Assembly: GCA_027459785.1 (NCBI GenBank)
Contig: DAIDGU010000054.1
Location: 20,203-84,202, forward strand
Origin: Ktedonobacteria bacterium
GTDB taxonomy: Bacteria; Chloroflexota; Ktedonobacteria; Ktedonobacterales; JACDGC01
Reading direction: 5' to 3'
DNA length: 64,000 nt
A program made the translations under genes and the position numbers. The notes beneath the pieces are model-generated. The model was not told where the DNA came from. It did no database searches and saw only the letters and a list, made by a program, of their open reading frames with translations. Positions 55,941-64,000 of this stretch are shown here, one piece after another; the stretch's first letter is position 1; the number at the start of each line of letters is the position of its first letter.

Positions 55941-57773
55941 ATGGGTACTTCTACCCAAGCACGCCCGACAGCACATGACGCCTTCGGCAGCCCGGTCGGC
56001 GTGAACAATTTCTCGATCATTGCGGCCACCGTCAATGGTTCGGGCAGCCAGACCGCGAATAACGCCATTGCCCGCGCACTCTTCAAGATGGGCATTCCGA
56101 CCACCGGCAAGAACCTGTTCCCCTCGAACATTCAGGGCTTGCCGACGTGGTACATCATCCGCATCAGCCGCGAAGGCTACATCGGTCGCCGCGAGAACGC
56201 GGAAGTGCTGATCGCCATGAACCGCGCGACCGCCGACGAGGACATCAGCAAGGTGCCGTCCGGTGGCGTGGTGATCTACCCGACGGAGTGGAAGCTCAGC
56301 GAGAGCCGCGACGACGTGACGTATTACGCCCTGCCGGTGCAACAACTCGCCAAGGCGTCCGGCGCTTCTGCCAAGATGCTTTCGTATGTCGCCAACATGG
56401 CCTATGTGGGCGCGTTGGTCACGCTGCTGGGCATCGACATCAACGAGATCGATGCCGCGCTGATGCACCACTTCGGCGGCAAGCGCAAAGCGGTCGATCT
56501 GAATATGGGCGTCGTCAAGGCCGCCGCTGAGTATTGCCAGCAGAACATCACCAAGCGCGATCCCTTCAAGGTGGAGCGCATGAACGCGACGGCGGGCAAG
56601 GTGCTGATCGACGGCAACTCCGCCGGCGGTCTGGGAACCTGCTTCGGCGGCTTCACCTTCGCCGCGTGGTATCCCATCACGCCCAGCACCAGCCTGGTCG
56701 ATGCCCTGACCGATTACGCCAAAGAACTGCGCGTAGAACCAGACGGCACGCATACTTATGCCATCGTGCAGGCCGAAGACGAGATCGCCGCCATCGGCAT
56801 GATCACCGGCGCGGGCTGGGCCGGCGCGCGGGCGATGACCTCGACCAGCGGCCCCGGCATCTCGCTGATGACCGAATATGCCGGCCTGGCGTATTTCACC
56901 GAGATCCCCGTCGTCATCTGGGACATCATGCGCATGGGGCCGAGCACCGGCCTGCCGACGCGCGTGAGCCAGGGCGACGTGCTGATGGTCTACTTCCTGG
57001 GCCACGGCGACACCAAGCAGATCGTCCTGCTGCCGAGCAACATGCAGGAATGCTTCGCGTGCGGCTGGCAGTCCTTCGACCTGGCCGAGCGCCTGCAAAC
57101 GCCCGTCTTCGTCCTGAGCGACCTGGACCTGGGCATGAATACGTGGATGAGCGATCCGCTCGAGTATCCTGACACGCCGATGGATCGCGGCAAGGTACTC
57201 AGCGCCGCACAACTGGATGCCGCCAAGGGCTTCAATCGCTATGAGGACGTGGATGGCGACGGCATCGGCTATCGCACCGTCCCCGGCACGGAGAGCAAAT
57301 ACGCGGCATATTTCACGCGCGGCAGCGGCCACAACAAGTATGCCCAATACACCGAGCGCGCCGACGAATGGGAAGCCAACCTGGATCGCCTGCACCGCAA
57401 ACACGAGTATGCGCGCACTATCGTTCCCAAGCCGGTGATCGACGAAGTGGCGGGCGCGACGGTGGGCATCATCGCTTACGGCTCGACGGACCAGAGCATG
57501 CCAGAGGCGCGCAAGTTCCTGGCGGATCGCGGCGTGAAGACGAGCTATATGCGCATCCGCGCGCTGCCGACCACGGCGGAGATTCACGACTTCATCCAGC
57601 GTTACCCGCGCCTGTATGTGGTGGAAAACAACTACGACGGCCAGATGCGCAAGATCCTCCAGATGGAGGTGCCGGAGCGCGCCAAAGACCTGGTGCAGAT
57701 CTCTAAGTGCGACGGACTGCCGCTGAGCAGCGAATGGATCGCCACATCCATCCTGAAGAAGGAGAGCAAGTAA
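55941..57773 (+). CDS. korA: 2-oxoacid:ferredoxin oxidoreductase, alpha (gamma-alpha fused) subunit
   Basis: A 610-residue subunit that, with KorB, oxidatively decarboxylates a 2-oxoacid (often 2-oxoglutarate) to acyl-CoA and reduces ferredoxin. The gamma domain is first (ATVNGSGSQTANNAI, residues about 25-40), followed by the pyrimidine-binding alpha domain (FAAWYPITPSTSL, EDEIAAIGMITGAGWAGARAM, TSGPGISLMTE) and the C-terminal domain (VVENNYDGQM). AGGAGA lies 10 nt before the ATG. The beta gene begins 1 bp after the stop. 2-Oxoglutarate is the likely substrate from family resemblance. Confidence 0.93.
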   Translation: MGTSTQARPTAHDAFGSPVGVNNFSIIAATVNGSGSQTANNAIARALFKMGIPTTGKNLFPSNIQGLPTWYIIRISREGYIGRRENAEVLIAMNRATADEDISKVPSGGVVIYPTEWKLSESRDDVTYYALPVQQLAKASGASAKMLSYVANMAYVGALVTLLGIDINEIDAALMHHFGGKRKAVDLNMGVVKAAAEYCQQNITKRDPFKVERMNATAGKVLIDGNSAGGLGTCFGGFTFAAWYPITPSTSLVDALTDYAKELRVEPDGTHTYAIVQAEDEIAAIGMITGAGWAGARAMTSTSGPGISLMTEYAGLAYFTEIPVVIWDIMRMGPSTGLPTRVSQGDVLMVYFLGHGDTKQIVLLPSNMQECFACGWQSFDLAERLQTPVFVLSDLDLGMNTWMSDPLEYPDTPMDRGKVLSAAQLDAAKGFNRYEDVDGDGIGYRTVPGTESKYAAYFTRGSGHNKYAQYTERADEWEANLDRLHRKHEYARTIVPKPVIDEVAGATVGIIAYGSTDQSMPEARKFLADRGVKTSYMRIRALPTTAEIHDFIQRYPRLYVVENNYDGQMRKILQMEVPERAKDLVQISKCDGLPLSSEWIATSILKKESK

Positions 57774-57774
57774 G

Positions 57775-58809
57775 ATGGCAGTACAAGAACCGCCGATCAA
57801 GGTGAACCGACTGGGCCTGACGCGCGATGACTACAAGGGCCGCGCCTCGACGCTCTGCAAGGGTTGCGGGCATGATTCGATCTCGCAGCGCATCATTTCC
57901 GTCGCCTATGACCTGAACCTGGACCCGACGCATCTGATCAAGGTCAGCGGCATCGGTTGTTCCAGCAAAACGCCGGCGTATTTCATCAACCAGTCGCACG
58001 GCTTCAACGGCCTCCATGGCCGCATGCCTTCGATGGCGACCGGCGCGGTGCTGGCGAACCGCACGCTGACGGCGCTGGGGGTATCCGGCGATGGCGATGC
58101 GATGAGCATCGGCCTGGGCCAGTTCATCCATATGGTGCGCCGCAACGTGCCGATGGTCTTCATCGTGGAAAACAACGGTGTGTATGGTCTGACTAAGGGC
58201 CAGTTTTCCGCCACCGCCGACCTGGACCAGGAACTGAAGTACGCGGGCCGTAACGAACTGCCGCCGATCGACGTGTGCCACGAGGCGCTCGTTGCCGACT
58301 GCGGCTTCATCGGGCGCTCCTTCGCTGGCGATCCGCGTCAGGTGGAGGCGTTGCTGAAGGCGGCGCTCAGCCATCGCGGCACGGCGATCCTGGATATCAT
58401 CAGCCCGTGCGTGACTTTCAATGACCACGATGATTCGACCAAGAGCTACGCCTATGGCAAGGCCCACGAGCAGATCATCTCAGATTTCGGCTTCGTTGCG
58501 CCCCAGGAAGAGATCACCGTGGACTACGATCCCGGCACGACGGCGGACGTGACGATGCACGACGGCTCGCACGTGCGCCTGCGCAAGCTGGACGAGAAGC
58601 ACGATCCGCGCAACCGCGATGCGGCCATGCGGGTGCTGGAAGAAGCGCACATCAAGCAGGAGTTCATCACGGGCCTGATCTACATCAACGAGGAGCGCCC
58701 GGCTCTGACGGAGATCGAACGCCTACCGGCAACGCCGCTGGCCTTCCTCCCGCCGGAAAAGACGCGCCCCTCGCGCGAGGCGCTGGCCAAGGTGATGCAG
58801 GAGTTGTAA
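57775..58809 (+). CDS. korB: 2-oxoacid:ferredoxin oxidoreductase, beta subunit
   Basis: A 344-residue thiamine-diphosphate-binding subunit. The cluster-associated CKGCGHDSIS (residues about 25-34), the TPP motif GDGDAMSIGLGQFIHMVRRN and ENNGVYGLTKGQ match the KorB/PorB family; further cysteines (GIGCSSKTP and SPCVTFND) complete the 4Fe-4S site. It begins 1 bp after korA ends, with GGAGAG in the end of korA, so the pair is one operon. No delta-type ferredoxin gene is adjacent. Confidence 0.94.
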   Translation: MAVQEPPIKVNRLGLTRDDYKGRASTLCKGCGHDSISQRIISVAYDLNLDPTHLIKVSGIGCSSKTPAYFINQSHGFNGLHGRMPSMATGAVLANRTLTALGVSGDGDAMSIGLGQFIHMVRRNVPMVFIVENNGVYGLTKGQFSATADLDQELKYAGRNELPPIDVCHEALVADCGFIGRSFAGDPRQVEALLKAALSHRGTAILDIISPCVTFNDHDDSTKSYAYGKAHEQIISDFGFVAPQEEITVDYDPGTTADVTMHDGSHVRLRKLDEKHDPRNRDAAMRVLEEAHIKQEFITGLIYINEERPALTEIERLPATPLAFLPPEKTRPSREALAKVMQEL

Positions 58810-58845
58810 CGGGCGAGGCCGATGTGAAGCATGGTGCCATAGAGT

Positions 58846-59043
58846 TCAAGCTGCACCATGCTCCACGCTGAAGAGGATCCAGTCCTCTAAGGCGGATCGC
58901 AGTTCTGTCTGGCATGCTTCCAATGAATCAGCATTCGCCCACGGTCCCTGAATCTCTGGGATGCTGCCGTAATAGGTGCCATCATCGGGCAGTTGCTCGT
59001 ACTGAGCATGCCGTAGCGCCGCTTCGATATAGGGGGTCAGCAT
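58846..59043 (-). CDS. HicB-like antitoxin-type protein
   Basis: A 65-residue protein with the HicB/DUF1902 fold pattern: YEQLPDDGTYYGSIPEIQG followed by a Leu-rich helix (SLEACQTELRSALEDWIL). HicB proteins neutralise the HicA mRNA interferase, but no hicA-like frame lies on either side, so it is an orphan. AAAGGAAAC lies 8 nt before the ATG at 59043. A TATAAT box lies upstream on the minus strand (59096-59091), without a good -35. Confidence 0.7.
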   Translation of the reverse strand: MLTPYIEAALRHAQYEQLPDDGTYYGSIPEIQGPWANADSLEACQTELRSALEDWILFSVEHGAA

Positions 59044-59292
59044 AGATCGTTTCCTTTTGTAAAGCAATGAATGGATCCTGATGAGTGTTTATTATATTCT
59101 AGCACATCTGCTATAACTTACCATCAATTAGTCGGCAGAGGAGAAAGAAGCTCTGCGGCCACTAGCAAAACAGCTTTGTGCAGATCGCCTATAGCTCTAG
59201 GGGCAGTGCGTTCGCTATACTGCGATCAATGATATAGTGCGCGCCGTCGTTTGTGCAGCTGTGTTGGGCGGCGCGGTGGAGGGAGTGACACT

Positions 59293-60066
59293 ATGCGCTA
59301 CACACATGCCATCGTTCGCACGCCCGCTCGTGCGCTGGGGCGGGGGATCACCACGCAAGACCTGGGCGCGCCGGATGTCGATCTGGCGCGGGAACAGCAC
59401 GCCGCGTATGTCGCCGCGCTGCGCACGCTGGGCCTGGCCGTCACCGTGCTGGATGCCGACGAGGCGCATCCCGATAGCTGTTTCGTAGAAGATCCGGCGG
59501 TCATCTGGAATGGCGTGGCGATCATCACGCGCCCCGGCGCGCGGCCACGGCGCGGCGAAGTGGCGTGCATGCGTGAGGTGCTGAGCGACCTGCTGCCGGT
59601 GGTTGAACTGGGCGGCGGCGAGGATGTGCGCCTGGAAGGCGGCGATGTGCTGTTCTGCGAGGGGCGCGCGTTGGTCGGCCAGTCGCAGCGCACCAACCAT
59701 ATCGGCCTCAAGCGCCTGAGCGCGCGGCTGCGCGAGATTGATCCCGCCCTCACCACCACCGGCATCCCCCTGAGCGGCGTGTTGCACCTGAAGACCGGCA
59801 TGACGGCGTTGCGCCCCACGTTCCTGCTGCGCGATCCCGCCTGCCGGATGACGGCACGCTTCCCCTTCGCGCGCACCTTCACGCTGCCGCGCGCCCAGGG
59901 CTACGCCGCGAACGTGCTGCCGGTCAACCACGGCGTACTCATCGCCAAGGGCTACCCGTTGGTGGCGACGCTGGCCCGCGAACATTACGACACCGTCATC
60001 GAATTGGACATGAGCGAGTTTCACAAGATGGACGGTAGCCTCACCTGCCTCTCGCTGCTCTGTTGA
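59293..60066 (+). CDS. Dimethylarginine dimethylaminohydrolase-type amidinotransferase superfamily protein
   Basis: A 257-residue guanidino-modifying enzyme. DDAH-type markers are HPDSCFVEDPAVI, EGGDVLF, the catalytic His in HLKTGMT and the nucleophile Cys in SLTCLS five residues from the end. The reaction would be hydrolysis of methylated arginine to citrulline. GGAGG lies 10 nt before the ATG. The stop codon TGA overlaps the terminal TTGATAC of the IS at 60063, so the element sits flush against the gene end. The gap 59044-59292 holds no gene. Confidence 0.9.
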   Translation: MRYTHAIVRTPARALGRGITTQDLGAPDVDLAREQHAAYVAALRTLGLAVTVLDADEAHPDSCFVEDPAVIWNGVAIITRPGARPRRGEVACMREVLSDLLPVVELGGGEDVRLEGGDVLFCEGRALVGQSQRTNHIGLKRLSARLREIDPALTTTGIPLSGVLHLKTGMTALRPTFLLRDPACRMTARFPFARTFTLPRAQGYAANVLPVNHGVLIAKGYPLVATLAREHYDTVIELDMSEFHKMDGSLTCLSLLC

Positions 60067-61517
60067 TACTCCCCTGGCTAAAGCCGAGGGGATTCTTCCA
60101 ACCCAGCACGCCCATCGTTGACCGAAAGGAGTACCAGATGTGGATTCTGGCTTGCGCCAGCAACATGCCGTTTATCAGAACGGACTACGCTTGCCCGGCG
60201 CACCGGGTGACGATACTTAATGGCCTCGCACGGCACCAGTTGAGCCAGTTTGCCCGTGGTACGCTTGCTGAGGATATTGGTGCTGCCCACGTTATCACGG
60301 TGGCCGACATACCCACACGCCGAACAGGAATAGTTCCTGCCCTTGGGTTTGTTGCGCTGACCACAGATGGGGCATGTTTTGCTCGTATACGCTTCGTTGA
60401 TCAATGCCGTGCGGATGCCCACGGCGGCGGCTTTGTAGGTGACATACTGCCGCAACTGCCCATGTGGCCAATTGCTGATCTTCTGCCGATTCTCCCGGTT
60501 CAGGCGCTTGTTGGTTTTGGTGTTATCCGCGACATCCCGCACATCCCCCATGACGATGGTACCAGCCTGCATGTCCTGCGCTTCCTGCACCACCGCATGA
60601 CTGATTTTATGCAGCATATCCCGCTGCTTCGTTTCGGTCTGCGCTTGCAAGCGTTTCCGACTCGCCACCAGTTTCTTCCAACGGCGCGACCCCGGTTTAC
60701 AGCGTGCGATCAGCTCTTGCAAATCGGCGGTTTTCTTATTGCGATGCTGGGCATTCGCGCGCAACGCCCGGCAACTGATGATCGTCGCCTGCGCGCCATT
60801 GGTACACGCCGCCGGATGAATCTCGCCCAGATCCACGGCCATGATGCCGGTGTGTGGCGTCGGCTGGGGGACGATCCCGTCCTCAATCGTGATGTGCCAA
60901 CACGAACGTTTGGTGGCATGGGAATAGACCAATTGCACTTGCCGGAAGGCCGTGCCAGGCAACGTCGCCAGATGCTCAGGCAGCGTGACCCAGATGGGTT
61001 CATGCCCGCGTGCCAGGGCCAGGCGCATCCGTCCGTCCACCACCGTGATGCCCGTGTTCTTCCAGGTGGTGGTGTGATAGTATTTGCGTTTGTAGGGATA
61101 GCGGGCCAGGGGATTCGTTGGTTTCAAGGCTTTGGCCGTCTTGCATGCTTCGTAGAAATCTTGCTGTGCGGCCTGATAGCTATGCGCATGCAGGAAAGAC
61201 GGACCACAGCAGGCTTTCAGGACACGATCATGTTTCATGGGCGAGAGCCAGACATGCCCTGCTTGCCGAAAGAGGCGGTAGTGCTGCACCAGGGTAGCGG
61301 AATAGATGCGCCCACTCTCCCGGTTCAGAGCGCGCGTCTGAGCGGCGGCCAAGGTACACGCGATGATTTGCACACGGATCATACCGTCCCCCCTCTCACG
61401 CATCTATTCTACAACGCCAGGCAGAAAACGGCAATCATGCCGGGGAACAGGGTCGCGTCGTGCGACGAGCCGTTGCATCCCCCGCTTGAAAGATGGGGGC
61501 TTTCACGGCCCATTTCT
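60063..61517 (-). mobile_element. IS1341-type element (tnpB only)
   Basis: The right end is TTGATACTCCCC (60063-60074) plus a hairpin (CCCCTGGC/GCCGAGGGG, 60071-60091). The left end is AGAAATGGGCC (61517 downwards) with a CCCCC...GGGGG hairpin (61480-61500), abutting TTAC (minus strand, 61521-61518). It carries only tnpB, no tnpA. It lies between the DDAH stop and the 3' end of hsp20, into which it has inserted. A 393-bp internally deleted copy is at 4133-4525. Confidence 0.85.
60078..61382 (-). CDS. tnpB: TnpB (OrfB, IS605/IS1341 family), RNA-guided nuclease ancestor type
   Basis: A 434-residue TnpB. RuvC-I is GIMAVDLGEIHP (Asp184). RuvC-II reads AGTIVMGDVRD, with Gly279 where the catalytic Glu is usual. 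The zinc ribbon is CPICGQ...CSACG (337-356), and RuvC-III is GHRDNVGSTN (Asp363). A Glu at 330 (INEAYTSKT), just before the ribbon, is a candidate substitute acid. The C-terminal codons (EESPRL) lie in the right-end hairpin, the zone where the omega RNA of TnpB elements is made. Start: ATG at 61382 with a G-rich ribosome site; 61403 is also possible. Confidence 0.88.
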   Translation of the reverse strand: MIRVQIIACTLAAAQTRALNRESGRIYSATLVQHYRLFRQAGHVWLSPMKHDRVLKACCGPSFLHAHSYQAAQQDFYEACKTAKALKPTNPLARYPYKRKYYHTTTWKNTGITVVDGRMRLALARGHEPIWVTLPEHLATLPGTAFRQVQLVYSHATKRSCWHITIEDGIVPQPTPHTGIMAVDLGEIHPAACTNGAQATIISCRALRANAQHRNKKTADLQELIARCKPGSRRWKKLVASRKRLQAQTETKQRDMLHKISHAVVQEAQDMQAGTIVMGDVRDVADNTKTNKRLNRENRQKISNWPHGQLRQYVTYKAAAVGIRTALINEAYTSKTCPICGQRNKPKGRNYSCSACGYVGHRDNVGSTNILSKRTTGKLAQLVPCEAIKYRHPVRRASVVRSDKRHVAGASQNPHLVLLSVNDGRAGLEESPRL

Positions 61518-62008
61518 GTAAGCGGTTCATTAGCAAGCGGTGTTGGCTGTCCGTTGGGGACGGCGATCGGTGGCGGGGCGGGAACCTGTACCGGAATTCT
61601 CTTGCCCATCATTCTCGGCACATGCACAGTCAAAACGCCCTGGCGATAGGTGCAGGTGATGCGACTGACATCCAGCGCTTGCGGGAAGGTAAGCCGCCGC
61701 GTCCGCTGGCCAACATGCCGTTCCTGCCGCACGTAGCTGCCGCCCCGTGCCGCGCGAGATGCCTGGGCCGGCGCTTGGATGGTGAGCGCGGATTCCGTCG
61801 CCGTCACCACCACATCATCCGGATCGACCCCTGGAAGCGAGACATCGATCCGATAGGTATCAGGGGTCTCGAAGATGTCAACTGGTAGGGCGCGACTAAA
61901 CGGGAGGGCGGCGAAATGGACCAGCAAATCCAAGCTGCCCCCGATCAAACGTTTGGCCGTCTGGCGAACGTGAATCTGATCCTGGCTGTGATCGCGGCGC
62001 ACATACAT
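61409..62008 (-). CDS. Hsp20-family small heat-shock protein with an IS-derived C-terminus
   Basis: A 199-residue small chaperone. The alpha-crystallin domain spans roughly residues 50-145 (LPVDIFETPDTYRIDVSLPG, VTATESALTIQA, GVLTVHVPRM). AAGGAG lies 10 nt before the ATG at 62008. The native tail after PLANEPLT is cut by the IS1341-type insertion: the remaining 36 residues, starting EMGRESPHLSS, are read from the IS left end. The usual IxI/V tail motif (KRIPVQV) is just retained before the junction, so the protein may still oligomerise. Confidence 0.85.
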   Translation of the reverse strand: MYVRRDHSQDQIHVRQTAKRLIGGSLDLLVHFAALPFSRALPVDIFETPDTYRIDVSLPGVDPDDVVVTATESALTIQAPAQASRAARGGSYVRQERHVGQRTRRLTFPQALDVSRITCTYRQGVLTVHVPRMMGKRIPVQVPAPPPIAVPNGQPTPLANEPLTEMGRESPHLSSGGCNGSSHDATLFPGMIAVFCLAL

Positions 62009-62073
62009 GGCAAGCAAACTCCTTAGCGTGGTGAGGATCGCACGATCCTGTTGAAGACGCACGAACGGGGCGT

Positions 62074-62336
62074 TTACGGCATTTTACGTCCAGAACGGCT
62101 GATGTTGGCCGCCAGGAAAATGCCGAGGAGACCTACGGCCAGACAGCCAAAAAGAAAGACGATGCCCTCCCAGTGATCCCAGAACGACGAGTGATAACCA
62201 ACCATCAGCAACGCCAACCCAATGACCAATGCAGCAACGATAATGCCAAGGATCAGGCGATTCACGAGGCGTTCCAGCCGCTGCACCAACCCTTCGAAAG
62301 AGGTCGGTTGGAGGCTGATTTGCAAGGTGCCACGTT
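62074..62336 (-). pseudogene. 3' fragment of an UbiB/AarF (ABC1 kinase) family gene
   Basis: The minus strand reads GTLQISLQPTSFEGLVQRLE followed by two membrane spans (ILGIIVAALVIGLALLMVG and IVFLFGCLAVGLLGIFLAA) and a basic end. This is the typical C-terminal tail of UbiB/AarF kinase-like proteins. The frame runs straight into the IS605-type element at 62337, so the upstream 400 or so codons are missing or lie beyond the window. Confidence 0.75.
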
Positions 62337-62352
62337 TTGACACTCCCCACGC

Positions 62353-63522
62353 CTAGAAGGCGGGGGATTCTCGGTTCTGTTCCCTTGCGGGAGATTCCGC
62401 CCCTGGCATCCCAGGGACTCCCCGAAGGCGCTGCCCGCGCCGCTTGATTTCACACCCGCTGTTCTCATCGCGATCCATCACCAACCCACATTCAGGGCAA
62501 ACATGCGTCCTGACACTGAGCGATTTGGGAACCCGCGTGCCACAGCGGCTACAATCTTGGCTGGTATACTGGGCAGGCACCGCATAGACTTCACGACCAG
62601 CACTTGCAGCCTTGTGGTGAAGCATGGTGAGAAATTGGCCCCAGCCGGCATCACTGATACTTTTGGCCAGGTGGTGGTTCTTGACCATATTGCGAACCTG
62701 TAAATCCTCATGGTAGATAACATCATTATTGGCTATCAGTTTGTTCGCTGCCTTGTGCTGATAATCCAATCGCTGCCGTGCGACCGTTTGATGGACCGTG
62801 GCGAGATCCTTCACGGCCTTCTTGCGTCGCTTACTGCCTGGCTTGCGGCGCGATACCTGCTTGTTGTGCCAACGTACCCTCTTCTCCGATGCACGGAACC
62901 AGCGGGGGTTTTCGATATGCTCGCCTTCGCTGGTCGTCAGGAAGGATTGCAAACCCATGTCAATGCCGACTTCCTGGCCGGTGGGAGCCAGATGCACACA
63001 GGGGACGTTGGCACAGGCAAAGGACACATACCAGCCATCGGCTTCATGCCGGAGGGTGACGGTCTTGGGGGTGCCTGCCAAGGGGCGCGACCAGATGACC
63101 TTCACCCGCCCGATCTTGCTCAGCACCAGGAAACCGTTATCCGTGGATGCCCCGTTGCCATACTGGGGATAGGTGAACGAGTGCTAGCGACGCTCATTCT
63201 TGAAGCGGGGGTAGCCGACCCGTTCGCCGTTCTTGACGCCGTGGAAGAACGTTTTGAACGCCCGATCCAACCGCAAGATGACATCTTGCAGGACTTGGGC
63301 TTGGATCTCCTTGTACTCCGGTCGTACCTCTTTGACGCCTGGCAATTCCGCTTTCTGTTCATAGTAGCCGAGGCTGACGCGCTGCATCTTCCAGGCATCC
63401 CGCCGTTCCTGCAACGCGGCATTGTACAACTCGCGGCACCGCGTCAGCGTCCAGAATAACTGACGTTCCTGCTCCGGTGTCGGATCGAGTTTGTACTTGA
63501 AGGCTTTGTGGACGGTCGGCAT
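62353..63522 (-). pseudogene. tnpB: TnpB with one in-frame amber codon
   Basis: A 390-codon frame from ATG 63522, in register throughout except for a TAG at 63186-63184 (after PRFKNERR). Both parts are otherwise intact: the N-terminal KAFKYKLDPTPEQERQL region before the stop, then GIDMGLQSF (RuvC-I Asp), IYHEDLQVRN (RuvC-II Glu), the zinc ribbon CSRCGTR...CPECG and MDRDENSG (RuvC-III Asp). All three catalytic acids are canonical, unlike the element at 60078. The start codon directly abuts the tnpA stop. A point mutation, readthrough or sequencing error could explain the stop. Confidence 0.85.
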
Positions 63523-63918
63523 TTAACGATCCTTCTGTGTTGCAACATAGCGTTGCACGGTTGCCAAAGTCACGCCGCCAACCGTTGCACAAAAGTAGCT
63601 ATTGGTCCACAATGACGGCAGACGACGCTTTAACGCAGGATACTCTTGCCGCAAGTGATGCGAGGCATAGCCTTTCAGCCACTTGCTCAGCCGATGGATA
63701 CCAAACTGCGGATCACAGCCAACGAGCAGATGCACATGATCGGGCATGACCTCCATCTCGATCACGTCTTGCCTCCACCGTTCGATCGGCTCCATCAGGA
63801 TCGTTTTCAGTCGCTCATCTATCGGCGGCGTCAGTACCTTGCGCCGATACTTGGGGCAAAAAACGACGTGGTAGCGACAGATAGACGTGACGTTGTGATT
63901 GCTCCGATCCTCACGCAT
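63523..63918 (-). CDS. tnpA: IS200/IS605-family transposase TnpA (Y1 HUH)
   Basis: A 131-residue single-strand transposase. The HUH metal motif is MPDHVHLLV (His-x-His) and the catalytic tyrosine is in VQRYVATQK; CRYHVVFCPKYRRKVL is the family N-terminal strand. It cuts and joins hairpin-bearing ends of single-stranded elements. The start is ATG 63918 (MREDRSN), though no clear ribosome site is seen. Because the right ends match, it may also mobilise the tnpB-only element and its 393-bp derivative. Confidence 0.92.
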   Translation of the reverse strand: MREDRSNHNVTSICRYHVVFCPKYRRKVLTPPIDERLKTILMEPIERWRQDVIEMEVMPDHVHLLVGCDPQFGIHRLSKWLKGYASHHLRQEYPALKRRLPSLWTNSYFCATVGGVTLATVQRYVATQKDR

Positions 63919-64000
63919 ACAGCCAGTGTACCACACAAGATGGCACGCTGTCACCGAGTACCAGGATACGTGTCGCTGGGGGCGACCGCGCTTGCATTCC

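Larger units (their letters stand above)
62337..64000 (-). mobile_element. IS200/IS605-type element with tnpA and interrupted tnpB
   Basis: The right end is TTGACACTCCCC (62337-62348) followed by a hairpin (62345-62366), as in the two related elements. It holds tnpA (63523-63918) immediately followed by tnpB (63522-62353). The left end lies beyond about 63918; I see no TTAC-type flank before the window edge, so the outer limit is uncertain. The minus strand upstream of tnpA shows no recognised gene. It has truncated the ubiB-like gene. Confidence 0.8.

Noticed and set aside
55848..57800. 650-residue minus-strand frame over korA
   Set aside because: Shadow of korA on the opposite strand, no recognisable domains.

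Overview
The window looks like a GC-rich chromosomal segment from an aerobic, probably soil or hot-environment bacterium. The gene set (type 2 isopentenyl-diphosphate isomerase, KimA-like potassium permease, SufU/SufS/SufC with an Rrf2 regulator, KorAB, an L,D-transpeptidase, secreted proteins with a glycoside-hydrolase-like fold, many palindromic intergenic repeats) suggests a Chloroflexota lineage, perhaps Ktedonobacteria-like. That placement is inference; no rRNA is present.

Layout. 1-11.7 kb: 5' part of dnaX, two secreted cell-envelope proteins and a lytic transglycosylase-like protein, fni, a methyltransferase, a membrane-anchored NYN nuclease and a phosphofructokinase with pyrophosphate-type residues. 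12-18.4 kb: tRNA-Arg(CCG), L,D-transpeptidase, a GltD-like flavoprotein fused to a ferredoxin domain, KimA-like permease and a membrane-anchored thioredoxin. 18.6-23.3 kb: an exopolysaccharide-type trio (GT2 synthase, GT39-like enzyme, GH5 hydrolase). 23.6-27.1 kb: XRE regulator, small protein, NfeD/YqiJ-like protein and flotillin. 27.4-34.1 kb: fabH, then the protein quality-control genes tig, clpX and lon, with no clpP. 34.3-37.8 kb: Fe-S assembly (Rrf2 regulator, sufC, sufS, sufU) without sufB or sufD. 40.5-48.9 kb: an aerobic CoA-dependent 2-aminobenzoate (anthranilate) catabolic cluster (fused monooxygenase/reductase, hydratase, dehydrogenase, CoA ligase, RidA), split by a two-gene cassette. 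49-53.5 kb: ECF sigma factor and anti-sigma factor, P450, uracil-DNA glycosylase. 54-59 kb: IS remnants, LysR regulator, korAB. 59-64 kb: DDAH followed by an IS200/IS605 cluster that has damaged hsp20 and an ubiB-like gene.

The strongest candidate for a new system is at 42971-44798. An Mrr-type PD-(D/E)XK nuclease is fused to a ParA/Soj ATPase and is translationally coupled to a 168-residue protein of no recognised family. The cassette sits inside the catabolic cluster. The other main theme is mobile and repetitive DNA. A tnpB-only IS element (60.1-61.5 kb) has a 393-bp internally deleted copy at 4.1-4.5 kb. A tnpA/tnpB element at the right edge shares their right end and carries an amber codon in tnpB. 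A 168-bp inverted-repeat element occurs twice, plus half a copy. Short palindromes are scattered between genes, and one lies in frame inside the monooxygenase gene.
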